From: Cryptomeria japonica
Taxonomy: Eukaryota; Streptophyta; Pinopsida; Cupressales; Cupressaceae
Assembly: GCF_030272615.1 (NCBI RefSeq)
Contig: NC_081408.1
Span: 340,839,793-340,903,792 of the forward strand
DNA: 64,000 bases
Direction: 5' to 3'
Positions 46,820 through 57,800 of this stretch are shown here, piece by piece. Each line of letters starts with the position of its first letter. Within the stretch, counting starts at the first letter, position 1. The notes below the pieces were generated by a model, which searched no databases, was not told the DNA's origin, and worked only from the letters and a program-made list of their open reading frames with translations. A program made the position numbers and the translations under genes.

Positions 46820-48084
46820 TGTGTACCCCAACTATAATGACAATAATAATACCTCTAATTGAAATCTCAATCCGAAGTTTGGACATTCATATGGTAGAGT
46901 TTACTATTTTCATAGCTGGTGTTCATTTAGTTGTCAATCCAAGAACATAAAACTTGAAATGGCTCTACAATATATATGCACTAAGCTCCTTAAATGATTA
47001 TTCTGGATTACTATAGTGACTAACATTATGCAAAAAGGAAAGGTAGGATGGAAATCATAAAAGGCTAAATGAAAGCTTCACAAAACATTGCTAAAATGAT
47101 CTAATGAAAATAACAGAAATCACACTATTCTGTCTTAGCTGCAAGAACAGTCAACGGATCTATTTCTAGTGGCTGTAGGAATAATCCAGTCATGAACTTC
47201 TACTACAACTAAGTAAAAACTAACTTCGATGATCATAAACATAGGATCACTCACCAAGTTGCCCCCCTTGGATGAGTGATATCAAACTCTCAGCAAAGAA
47301 CTATTAATAGATCAGAACAACATATTCTTATTCATTTCTTCTTGAAAAATGATTACATATTCTAAAAGAGAAAAATTCAGAATGCTTGACAAAACTTTAC
47401 TCAATTCCTTTCCATTTTTTCTAACTCTCAAAAAGAAGGAAGAGCTTATTATAAAGAAAAGATTAACTACAATGGACAACCCTAGTTATGCCCAGAAGAA
47501 GAGGTAGATAATTGTCAGATGAAGGAGATAACTGAGAGCTTGGCTGCAGGAATCGTGGATCTAAAACCAAACCACAGTCTTTGCACACCAAAGCGATATT
47601 TTGCAAATTCAATATGCACCAGAGTTAAATGCCCATGGTGAAGTACAACTGCTCTGATTATGTCATACATTGCGCTTGCTTGAATCTCCTTCAGTTTGAC
47701 CTCCAGCTATCTGAACGTGATTCTCCAATCCTTAGGCGTGAAAGAAAATCATCCACTGCAACATCAATTATTATCTGCACTAAAACAAAAACAACATACA
47801 AGCACATGCATATGAATCTTACTTAATTAATATATTCATTAACTCACATATGACATTATCCTAAATAATCCGCATATCATAGGGACAAATCATTTGGCTA
47901 CAGGAATAAATTGGCATGGCTACAGGAATTAACCGACAAAGTTCAAACATGATTTCTTAAGTTCAGTTTTAAAACATGGATTACATATAGTCAATTCACA
48001 ATACTTTACTATCATAATGCAACCCAAAAGATACCAAAAACCTAAGAGTCCTAATAAAAAACATGTTAAAGCATCGACTTATTA
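46820..48084 (-). repeat. 5' LTR of element G
   Basis: Runs TGTGTACCCCAACTATAATG to CGACTTATTA; the final CA is mutated to TA. Same length as the partner LTR. Confidence 0.95.
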
Positions 48085-48089
48085 CAAGT

Positions 48090-48334
48090 GATCGATCTTC
48101 CTGAATGATAGATCGGTTGACTTATTTTATCTTTCCTTGAGTTGAAGCAACCTTTGATCATTCAATACCAATGTTGTTTCCATTCACTATTCTTACTAAA
48201 AATTAACACTACTTTACCTATGCCACTTTACCGGTTAGTGTCATCACCAGTAAGTGTTAGACATCAATGACAAACCTTAGCACATATACCAGTTTTCTAG
48301 ATTGACCAGTTTTGTCAATTCCAACAATCCAACA
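48090..48334 (-). repeat. 5' LTR of element A, second piece
   Basis: GATCGATCTTCCTGAATGA onward matches 31578-31822 and ends AATCCAACA at 48334. Only four bases (ATAT) separate it from the next LTR. Confidence 0.9.
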
Positions 48335-48338
48335 ATAT

Positions 48339-49634
48339 TGTTAGATCCAACCGGTGCTAAGAGGGGAGTGGTGAATCAACACATTACCGATTTTTGTTCA
48401 TTTAAACCTTTTAACTGAAGTAGTTGCTGAAATTACTATTGTAGAAGAATAACCAAGCATGAAAAGATACACAATAACACACAAATTTATCTCATGGAAA
48501 CCCAATAGGGAGAAAACCATGACGTGAGTTGGAACTCACAAAATTTGTACTCTTTTGAAGTATGCCCAGTGAAGAGCCATCCCTATTAGGATATTACAAA
48601 GACACTTGTTAGGTGCCACCCAGTTAAGGGATTTTGATCAAGGCTGGTTAGTGCCTTTACCCTATTAAAGGTAGCCTAGTTAAAGGACTTGAAACATTAA
48701 TAAAGATTTTACCCGATTAGGGTATTTATATAATGGGACCTATTAAAGTCCACCTAGTAAAGGGTTTTAAGTTGTAGTTATTAGAAAACAACAGATGGGT
48801 AATCAGATACAAAAAGCTACACATTAGCCTGATTAGATTACAATTAAGTATCACTCTAGGTCTGCATCAGTTGTTCTTGTTCTCCACAATTCTACCTTAT
48901 GTCGATTTCTTGGTACTTGAATTCTACACTGTCGATCCTCTGTCACCTGAGTCACTTCTTGGTGAAACCCCCACGCTACTAGTCCTCTATCACTCAGCTT
49001 TGCAGACTCTAAAACTCCCCCTGTGTCCACTTTCACATTGACTTGATTTACCTTAACAACAACCATCTCAAGGATAAGATATGTGTATTTATAGACCCTT
49101 TAGTCTATCGCCAACTTTTCCCTCGAAAACATACCTTTCAAAATTCCGTTGTCAGGCCTTAAATTGCACTTTTGAAGTCATGCAGGAATCTCTATCATTA
49201 TAGTCAAACATGCCAATAAGTCCACTGGTTGATTAAGAGAAGACTCCTCATTTAGCTAGTTGTAACTGAACGTTACCATTTTGTCAGTTACTGATTCTTC
49301 CGGTGTACCAATCAAAACCTATCTATCTGATTTCTTCTTGTATACCAATTTGCTCTTTGCTTAGCCAGTGGACATCTTCCTTGCCGATTTACTCACTACT
49401 ACCCGATCTCCTTACTGTTTGCCGATCTTCTCATTGTTTGTCAATCTACTGCTTGTTGGTTAACTTACTATCTATTGATTTACTTAATGCTTGCCGATCT
49501 ACTATTTTTTGATTCACTCACGGCCTACCAGTTTACTCACTGCCTGTGGACTATGAAGACTAAGGAGATGATGTTGCCAACAATGGCAACCATATCATTT
49601 ACCAGTCACACAAAATTGCATTAGAATTCCAACA
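48339..49634 (-). repeat. 3' LTR of element B
   Basis: TGTTAGATCCAACCGG to GAATTCCAACA. It shares with LTR-A the terminal GAGGGGAG.GGTGAATCAACA motif, the 'GGAAACCCAATAGGGAGAAAACC' segment (too long to be chance) and the GTTAAGGG-like series, but not the 31-bp repeats. In their place is a run of TTTACTCACT / CTTGCCGATCT-like units at 49370-49545. Confidence 0.88.
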
Positions 49635-49745
49635 AACTCCCCCTTTGGCAATGGTGGAAAATTCTACAAACTGATGTGTCGGTTCCATGGCCCCTATTCC
49701 TGACAAGATTCCAAAAATTCCAAAATTCCCCCTTTTGCCATTAAT
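49635..49745 (-). other. Two polypurine tracts of element B
   Basis: The minus strand reads TTGCCAAAGGGGGAGTT immediately before the LTR (49635-49651) and TGGCAAAAGGGGGAATTTTGG at about 49722-49742. The two share the core G-C-C-A-A/T..GGGGGA, like the pairs in A and E. Confidence 0.75.
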
Positions 49746-49770
49746 GGCAAAGACTATCCAAGAAGATTTG

Positions 49771-52700
49771 TCAAAATAAAGAAAAAATATCTTTAAAGTT
49801 TTCTTGAGCCACTTTTAAAGAAGATTCCCATGAAGATTGAATTTGTTTCATGGTAGTGAAGTGGCCATGTAATACTACAATGAAGACCTCCATATCATCA
49901 ACTGTCTTACAGTAAGGTGCATGAATTAGGCAGTTTGCCTCATTAATGTTCAGCTGCATGAAATCAATAATTGGTGCTAAATAGAACTAGAGCTCTAACA
50001 AACTAAGACTTATTTTGTCTTCTTCATCTTTCAACTTTCTGATTTGATGATTGAGCATTTTGACTTTTTCAGTAAAGGTTGATGTTGAACTGTTAAGGGG
50101 ATCAAACGAGCTTACCAGATCCTGAATCTCCTTTTGAATCTAATTTATTTTATCATCTAAGTCTTTGATTAAAATAGGAAAGTTTGAAGATTTCATCAGT
50201 AGCTGACCAACTTGCTACAGTATGGTCTTAACTTCTTTTGTTCTGGTTGAAAGAGCAACTTTTCCAACTGTTATCTGCTCCATTAGGTTATCTCATCACT
50301 TTGTTTCATATTGCCTTACTGCAACCTTCTCTAGATCGATTTCCTTTGAACTAATTACTTTAACCAGAGTATCCAACTAATCAATAATGGGTGCAGTATC
50401 ATCAACTACAATGTCCAGGATGAGATCAAAGAGACTTGTTTTGGCAAAAGTGAGGATTCTTGCCTTCTTTTTCTTCTCTCTCAGTTTTACCTTTTCAGCT
50501 TGGATTCTCAGTTTTTCTGAGACTTTCATCAACTGTTTAGGGGTCATTTTCTTTATATCAATAACCGAGTCACCTTCTTCTTCCTCCTCTATTCCTTCTT
50601 CCATTTCTAAAGTCTCAACTTCTGAGCTAGTTGTTGTGATGATTCTTACCTTTTTCTTTTCACTTTCATTGTCTAAGTCTAACTTCCTCTTTGCTGGAGA
50701 GTTATTCATCACTACTATGTTATCCTTTATTTTCTTCTCTTCCTCTTTTCCTTTCTTTGATTTCTTTCCTTCCTCTTTTCCTTCCTTTGTTTTCTTCTTT
50801 TTGTCATTTCTTTCCTCTATTCTCTTCTCTTCCTCTATCTTCTTTTCTTCCTCTTTTCCTTCTTCTACTTTCTTTTCTTCCTCTTTTCTTTCCTTTGTTT
50901 TCTTCTCTTCCTCATTTCCTTCTTGAGAGAGATTAGGATTTGGTGACAATAAGGTTTTGTGAGTTGTATCCTCATAAGGAACATCTTCAACTAACACTTC
51001 ATCTTGATCGGAAAGTTTAGTTTTATTAGCTTCCTCCATTGGTGAAGTATGAACCAGTTGTTCAATACCCATTGTCACATTGGGGATGTCTGACATAGCA
51101 TTTCCTATTATGTCCTCAATGGTGAACATATCAAATCCTTTAGAGTCTTTTACCTTAGTTTTTCCTTTATCAAGGACAGCTGCACCTTTGTCCTGTTTAG
51201 TTTCTTATTCAATTTCTTCTTCAACCTTCTTTTGTTGGTCCATAATTTCCTTCCACAAGGCAACACCTTCAACATGCACTTCTCTAACTTCCCCTACTGC
51301 CACTCTTCTAGTTTTTTTCCCTATTTCTAAATGTTGAATGCATGCTTTAGCCACCAGTGAAACTTGATCAAGATCTAAGTCATGTTGCACTTCCATGAGT
51401 GCTTTTATTCTGAGTTCCTTTTTAGTAGCTAGAGTAGTCTTCCTTCCTCCTTCAATTTGATCTAGCAAATCTGATGGGATTATGCCATACAATTCACTAG
51501 GAGTCTACAAAATTTGCACAAGTTTCAGATCAGAGCTTCCTCAATTTTCCTCATCTTAATTGTTACTAAGAGAGTATCTTCTTCCAACACTAAACAAACC
51601 TCCAAATTCTTTGATGCCATACACCATCTCATCAATTATTGGAGTTTTGTTTCTTTCACTTCTTCTGACCTCCTTTATTTCCACATCTGATACAGTGTCA
51701 CCTTCTTTCTTATCCTCTTTAAGCTTTGGATCACTCTTCCTCTTTCTGGTGTAAGTTACTCCTACCAGTTTATCTTTGCTTGGTGAAGATATCAGAGTAC
51801 CTAGATTCTTTTCCTTTGAGTATGTTGCTAGTTTAGTTGCTAGAGTCCCCTTTGATTTTGTTTTTGTCACTTTCTTCTTTCCACAAGTCAGTTCTTCATC
51901 TTTGGTAGGTGTGACCCCTATTTTCTCACTTACACCGGTGGAGGTAGTGGCACCAGATGCTTCACCTCCATATTTCTTGTCAAGGGTATCAATCATTTTC
52001 TTTACTTTTCTTTTAATGATAGGCACCTGAAGTTCTTGTTTTATTTTAGAGCTTGCCTCCTCATATGTTCCAAGCCTCTTTGTCTTCAAGTCTACTAGTT
52101 TAGATAGAAGCATATTGATATGAATTTTAACCAGATCTACTGCAATATCATACCCCATAGGTGGAACCCAAAAAGTTCTAGGTTCAACTGCTTGGATAAT
52201 ACAACAATCTGTATCTACAAGAAAGAAAATGTTGTTCTTGTATTTCTGCACTATTCTGGTTGGAATTATTTCCTTCTTATGCATTCTAGTTTGGAATTCC
52301 TTGAAATATCTCCATGTTGCTTCCCCAAATTTATTTCCTAGATCTATAATCATTTCTCCTATCTGAACCATGATAGGTTTCTCCTGAGACCATACTACAT
52401 TACACTTACCGAGAAAATATTTTAGCACATAGAAAAATATACATACCAGTAGAGAGCCATATTTGAAGGCTTGCTTCTTATCCTTCTTTATTCTTTCCAT
52501 GTTGACCATGAACTGACTTTGAATCATCTCGCATATATCATATGTTGCATCTTCTTTGATAATACGATATCCAACATGGATGGTACTGCTAGGCACACTA
52601 TTCATCTATCTTGATTGATAAACCCTTTATGCCAACACTGCAGAGGCAAATCTTACTTCACCATCCTCAATGTGAGTGATAGTCATTTCTCTACTATCAC

Positions 52701-53202
52701 ACTAGGATTTGGTTAACTGTGTGACTTCAGTTGATGAAATAGTTCTTAAGGTTAATGCATCACCAATTGCACTAAACCCTGTCACTCTCTAAATCATCTC
52801 CTTTGTGATCTTGATCGGTACATGATCTTCTAGCCATAAAAATTGATCATGAACCTTGCTCAATACATATCTAACCCAATCACCATGAAAATGATCAGGA
52901 AAGTCTACAACATATGCCAAACCCTTGGTCTTCAGATGTAGGAAGCCTGGTTTCAACTGATCATTGTCACAAAACCCTTTAAAATCACTTCAAATAAACT
53001 TATCTCCAAGTTCTTCAAGCTTGCAATGAATGTAGGAGTGAATATCTTCTACCAACAATACACTAGAGGGCATAGATGATAAGGCACCGATCTTGTCAAT
53101 TTCACTAGCTTTCATCAGGTGTAGCTTGAACTCAGGTTGGGGTTCCTTGATAGCTTCAACCAACACAAGAGTCAATATCTGTGCTGCCATGATGACCTTC
53201 AA
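49771..53202 (-). pseudogene. ORFx accessory protein of element B
   Basis: The most complete ORFx: a single frame of 1,144 codons with roughly fifteen stops and no frameshift. Residues 1-200 carry D-W-V-R-Y-V-L (about 52880) and I-T-K-E-M-I then R-V-T-G-F (about 52800). Residues 200-400 contain W-R-Y-F-K-E-F-Q and a later M-G-Y, shared with the copy at position 46-573. Residues 430-530 are Lys/Arg-rich (K-R-K-S-D-P, R-R-S-E-R). Residues 760-835 are almost only Lys and Glu. The remainder to 49771 is coiled-coil-like and matches the tail at 59266-59736. It lies between gag and the polypurine tract, where pol would be expected. The function is unknown. Basic clusters suggest nucleic-acid binding or nuclear entry, but that is inference. 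Confidence 0.65.
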
Positions 53203-53648
53203 TCAATATTTTCTTAGATGCAGTTGAAAACCCTTTCCTAGGGAATACCAAACACTACTATCGCTCTGCTTGAATTTCTTTTCTGCACAAACAAAGCTTA
53301 GCAATTTTCAAATCACCTTTGAAAGCATAGGAGCTCAAGAAAGTTCACAAGTAGTTAGGTAAATGAAAATGCACTACCATTTCCTTATTTATTTAATGAG
53401 TTTTATCGGTGCTAGGATCCAACAGTCAGATTTGAAGCTCACAACTTAAGGTACACTGATTTGACTTCACTGGTTATTAGTTGCCAATACCAATACTCAA
53501 ATAAATAGCTCATGAGACAAGCTTCAATTAAGAACTTTTAGACCAATTTTTTATGCATCACAACTATGCATATAAGCACATCCTTACATTTGTTGAGGGG
53601 ATTCAAGAGTAATCTTACCATATGTGCTCCCCCTGGGAATCGCTATGC
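53203..53648 (-). other. Spacer between gag remnant and ORFx in element B
   Basis: About 450 bp with no open frame of note. It separates the gag stop from the ORFx ATG and could be an untranslated leader for ORFx. Confidence 0.45.
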
Positions 53649-54045
53649 CTAGTTAGAAGTGGAATTGTCATCATTGATGGATGATGACTTGATTTCATAA
53701 TGTTCTTGTCCTTCTTTTCCTTCATTCTTCTTGATCCATGTATTTTTCATTTCAAGTCTTATTTCTTCAGTTGTCTTCTTTCCTTTTAGGTCATTTTGCT
53801 CCTTTTTCTTGCTAAACCGATTCTTGTCTGCAGACCAATTGTAGGATCGGCTTCTGCATTCTCTGGCTAGATGATTGATCTTATGAAAGTTAAAGCATGC
53901 CATAACAGTCATCCTCCATGGTCCTATATTGTTTTTCAAACCGTCCTCATTCTACATGTTTCAGCAACATGACCAAAATTACCACACATGGAACAGGTGG
54001 CATTCAAGTGATTACTCCTTTTGTTAGGACTAAAAGGTTTGAATG
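53649..54045 (-). pseudogene. Gag C-terminus of element B with two zinc knuckles
   Basis: Near 53985-53945 the minus strand encodes CSMCGNFGHVAETC, a complete C-X2-C-X4-H-X4-C knuckle. About 25 residues later (53900-53860) a second, CFNFHKINHLAREC, has its second Cys replaced by Phe. Stops lie between them. A Lys/Glu-rich tail ends at 53649. Gag zinc knuckles bind the element's RNA during packaging. The upstream part of gag is lost at the satellite junction. Confidence 0.75.
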
Positions 54046-54833
54046 GTGGTCTTGATCAATATGGTTGTTGTCCTAATATGGAATACTAAGTTCTACCCTT
54101 GCCTCTGCATCAAACTTCTCACATCATGTTTCTTCACCAAAACACACTATTCCCAATCTTCCTTAATACCCTCAATGGTCAGGCCTCAAGCATTAGGCCT
54201 CAATACACATCAACTTGCTAACTCAACCAACCTTCCAAGAACAATAACTTGGCCTACTAAATTCACTTGAAGCCACAAACCAGCCTCGTAACTCTTGAAC
54301 AACCTTGTACCCTTAGGATAACAACCTTACACCTTCATTGACAACTCAACAACCCTTACAAAGACAACATGACACTCTCTTCAGCATAGTGTAATCCATG
54401 AGTGTCTAATTTTAATTCATTATCAATTTTGTGAAGTCATAGAGAGTATGATGATAGTCATCCTTATAGGATCCTCTCAATACTCTCCAAATCAGTGACA
54501 AGTAAGACAAAATTCTCAATCACACCTTGGGTGCAAGTGAATGATATTACATATACTTTTTGGATGAACACCATTGAGAGTCATAGACCCAAGTTAGTCT
54601 AAAAGGAAAGTAATTATCCATTCACATGCTCATGCATACTTACATGACTAATGTTTCCCTTGTGTATCCTAAACATTGGAGAGACCTTATTTGACCTGCC
54701 TAATCAATGTGGTTGTTATCCTAATATGAAATATTGAGTTCTACCCTTGCCTCTACATCAAACTTCTCACATCATGTTTCTTCACCAAAACACACTATTT
54801 CTAATCTTTCTCAATACCCTCAATTGTCAGGCA
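54046..54833. repeat. Satellite array, right block
   Basis: This resumes the ~640-bp satellite of 26361-30070 from GATCAATATGGTTGTTGTCC, with a monomer boundary (GTGTAATCCATGA) at 54389, and breaks off in CAATTGTCAGGC at 54833. Its first ~70 bp overlap in sequence with the last part of the left block, so the two blocks do not join precisely. Confidence 0.92.
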
Positions 54834-57800
54834 TGTATAAAGGTTTCAACATACAAAGTCAATGATCATACACTCCATTATTATAGACACCCTTGGATAC
54901 ATTACTTGGCTTCTAGGATTGGGAAAACTAATATGAATTGAGCCAACACCATGAGTATAGGGTCAAGTATCATGGAAACTGATCATAATTTTGAAGACAG
55001 GGTTCACACCTAAGTGTTGGCTCTCAACAATGCCACACTTCCAAAATTGTCAATCTCAAGACTTCTCCTATTGGGTCAACACTCATTGATGGCCACAAGG
55101 CCAAATCAATGTATCTAGGCTTCAAACTCCTTATTCTAGGCTTGGAGGACCCTACACAAGGTCTATGAACACTCACTTGGTATTACAATAGAAAGAGCCT
55201 TCCTCTAGAACTTTGTTTTCAACACACACATCATTGGTAATCATGGTTATGATGGATGGTCTATTAGGAAAGTAAATAAAATGCTTATTCTTTTTCCACC
55301 CTTTGAAACTACAACAAGGTATTTGACTTGGCAGGGTCCCCACACATCACTTCAACACCAAACATTAGGTAATTCAACCTTTTTCCTTCTCAATACATTT
55401 TTTTTCTCTTTCACTGGTTTTCTCAATCTAATACATAGGGATATCAGACCTTTCATGGAATCATCACATGTGCAAACTTCCCCATATGTCCCTATAAGTA
55501 TAAGATATTAAATACATTTCACCTAGCACTGTCTCATATAGATTATTGTGTCCTATCCATATAGGATAATTTCACAATGCACTATCATCCTTGACTCATT
55601 TGTATGATGCAGAGGTAGGGGCATGTCATCAAACCACAATCCCCATTCGATTTAGAAGTGATGCAGAGAATGATCTAGTATTTATTGTTGATACTACTAT
55701 ATACTCTGGCTAATGCTAACCTCTATCTTGCTAGTATAGATAGTAGAAGCCTTATTCAATTTTCTAGAGCTTCTAGAATAGATATCATTCTTCTACTGAG
55801 GATCTCAACCTCCCCCAAGAGATGGTAGTAGGGGACAGGATAGTCATCCAACAAAACACATCAAATTTTCTCACTCGGCAGCTTAGAGGAACTGATAAGT
55901 TTGTTCCCAAGTACGGATGGCTAGTAATAGTTATCCAATCCTCATCAGTAAGTTGTTAGCCCCCTCCTTTATGTGCTCACCCGCTATCTTGAATATCCAT
56001 AATGAATCAAACCCCTACTATTCTAATGGGGTTTGTTCTTCATTATGAGATGAAAGGGCCTTGTGTGAGCAATATGATATGTGCTTCTCACTCCTCAATC
56101 CTAGAGGTGGGATTGGACAAAAGAAGTGTGAGGACCTCCATCTTAGCATGTATCGATGTGCAGTTTGTAGGTGGCATTTAGGGATAAAGTTTCCTTGCTT
56201 AATTGTCCTATCTTTTTCAATCTGTGATTGATTTGGATCAACTCATGCAACATTTTAAGGCTAAAGAACATTTTAATATTGATTTATTTGTTGGGCCTAC
56301 TAATAAATTTGAGCTTTCCTTGATGCAATTTGTGATTCGAATTTGCATTTCGTTTCTCTAAGTTGGTCAATCTAGATCTATATGTTGTTTTAATTCCCTT
56401 TATCTACATTTATTCTTTAATTGAGTAGCTAGATCAACATCATAGAACAAAGTCTCTACTTGTTCAATGCCCCAAGGTGAAGTAGGAAAATTGTTCATAG
56501 TGGGCTTCATCTTTGATTTATTAGAGGTGAAAGTTAAGGTAAATTCATGTCAACATTTTTTGTATGCATATTCTAAGGTATATCTTTATTTCTTATATCA
56601 ATATTTATTTCTTTTCTAGGCCTGCCATAATCACACCTAAAGGTTCTCCTAAGAGTTTTGATCCTATTATAAAATTAATTAGTTGATATATATTGATCAT
56701 GTTCTTTAGATGATTCTCCTATATTTGAAGGACCTACCATTTCAATACTTAGAGAACTATGCACAGATGAAATACCTGGATTTTTCACATTCCATTATTC
56801 TTGTCATCTTATCACATTAAGATAAATTATGTTAACCATCTCTTGACTTTTAGATCATTGATATTTTTTCATTTGTTTATTTTATCTTATATGAAGTAAA
56901 CTTTTGGATCTTTCTTGATGGATTCACCACTCAAAAGGAAAAAATAATCTAAAGTAACAAGTTTTTCTTGGCTACACCATGGTTAGAAATTAACTTGAGT
57001 CATCAAGTTTAATATTAATTCAAATTATCTCCAAAAATAGTGCTAATTTGTTGGGGATATAAGTTGTAGACCCCAAATCCCTAAGGTATGATAACCTCCC
57101 AATTGTCAGGGGTTTTAAACTTGGAAAGATTATCGCAAACCTATGTTTAGGTTGGATAGCTTAGGACCAATTGTTTAGGTGGGTAAGACCTCTCTCACTT
57201 ATGGCTCTTCATAACGGGTTTCCCTATGATGCTAGTATATATAGGCATAGAATTATAACTCTCGTCCTAAAACAAATCATACCCATTGCATAGTGCACCC
57301 CTATTTTAGTTTATATTTTGTGCCTATATGTTGTTTTGAGAAACTAAAGGTTAATCACCGTATTAAAATAGATGATCCATGATATGGGTGTTTGATAATA
57401 TTTATTATAATAACTCCTTATGTTGGTCTACTTCCAAACACGGTATTTGAAACACACTAAAACTAATAAAACATGAAAGGATGTTTAGATTTTAATGTAT
57501 TGTGAGCATGTTCAAGATGATGAGGAGAAAAATATTCATATATGGGTGCCTTTATCTATTTGGGTAATAATCTCTAAATATAATCAAACATGTAATAATT
57601 GAAACCAAGATAATGTTATAATCAAGATGTATTAGACACAATACTATGCCTTTTAGAATGCATAGGCAAGTTGGGCTTTACACATGCATCCAAAAAAATA
57701 TTGATAGTTGAAAAATATTAAGTGATTCTACTTATTAATCCATGAGCATATGCATGCATATCCTTTATTGTGTTGAGAAAGTACCTCACAAAGGCTTTGC

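Larger units (their letters stand above)
37541..48084 (-). mobile_element. Ty3/gypsy retrotransposon G with an extra ORF after pol
   Basis: Both LTRs are 1,265 bp (37541-38805 and 46820-48084), around an 8,014-bp internal region. CAAGT at 37536-37540 and 48085-48089 is the target-site duplication within LTR-A. The minus-strand order is LTR, PBS, gag, protease, RT, RNase H, integrase, extra ORF, polypurine tract, LTR. A tRNA-Asp-like PBS and an extra ORF downstream of pol point to the Athila/Tat side of plant gypsy elements (inference). LTRs differ by about 4% in the first 235 bp by eye. It inserted after A. Confidence 0.93.
30071..48334 (-). mobile_element. Ty1/copia retrotransposon A, nested with gypsy element G
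   Basis: LTRs of 1,752 bp (30071-31822) and 1,745 bp (36041-37540 plus 48090-48334) bracket a 4,218-bp internal region with a full but decayed copia gag-pol on the minus strand. Ends are TGTTAG and CCAACA on the plus strand. The PBS lies at 36031-36038 and polypurine tracts start at 31823. The left flank (CTCAC) and right flank (ATATT) do not match, so no target-site duplication is seen. Element G interrupts the right LTR. Removing G gives 7,715 bp. Confidence 0.9.
48339..54045 (-). mobile_element. Copia-like element B, non-autonomous or truncated, with ORFx
   Basis: From right to left on the minus strand: gag C-terminal zinc knuckles (54045-53649), a large ORFx (53202-49771), two polypurine tracts (49740 and 49645) and a 1,296-bp LTR (48339-49634). 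No protease, integrase, RT or RNase H lies between gag and the LTR. The 5' LTR and the start of gag are absent because satellite DNA begins at 54046. The LTR is a diverged relative of LTR-A. Confidence 0.75.

Noticed and set aside
50387-50926. 179-codon plus-strand ORF rich in Ser and Phe
   Set aside because: It is the exact antisense of the Lys/Glu-rich part of ORFx in element B; codon repeats on that strand force the mirror frame open.
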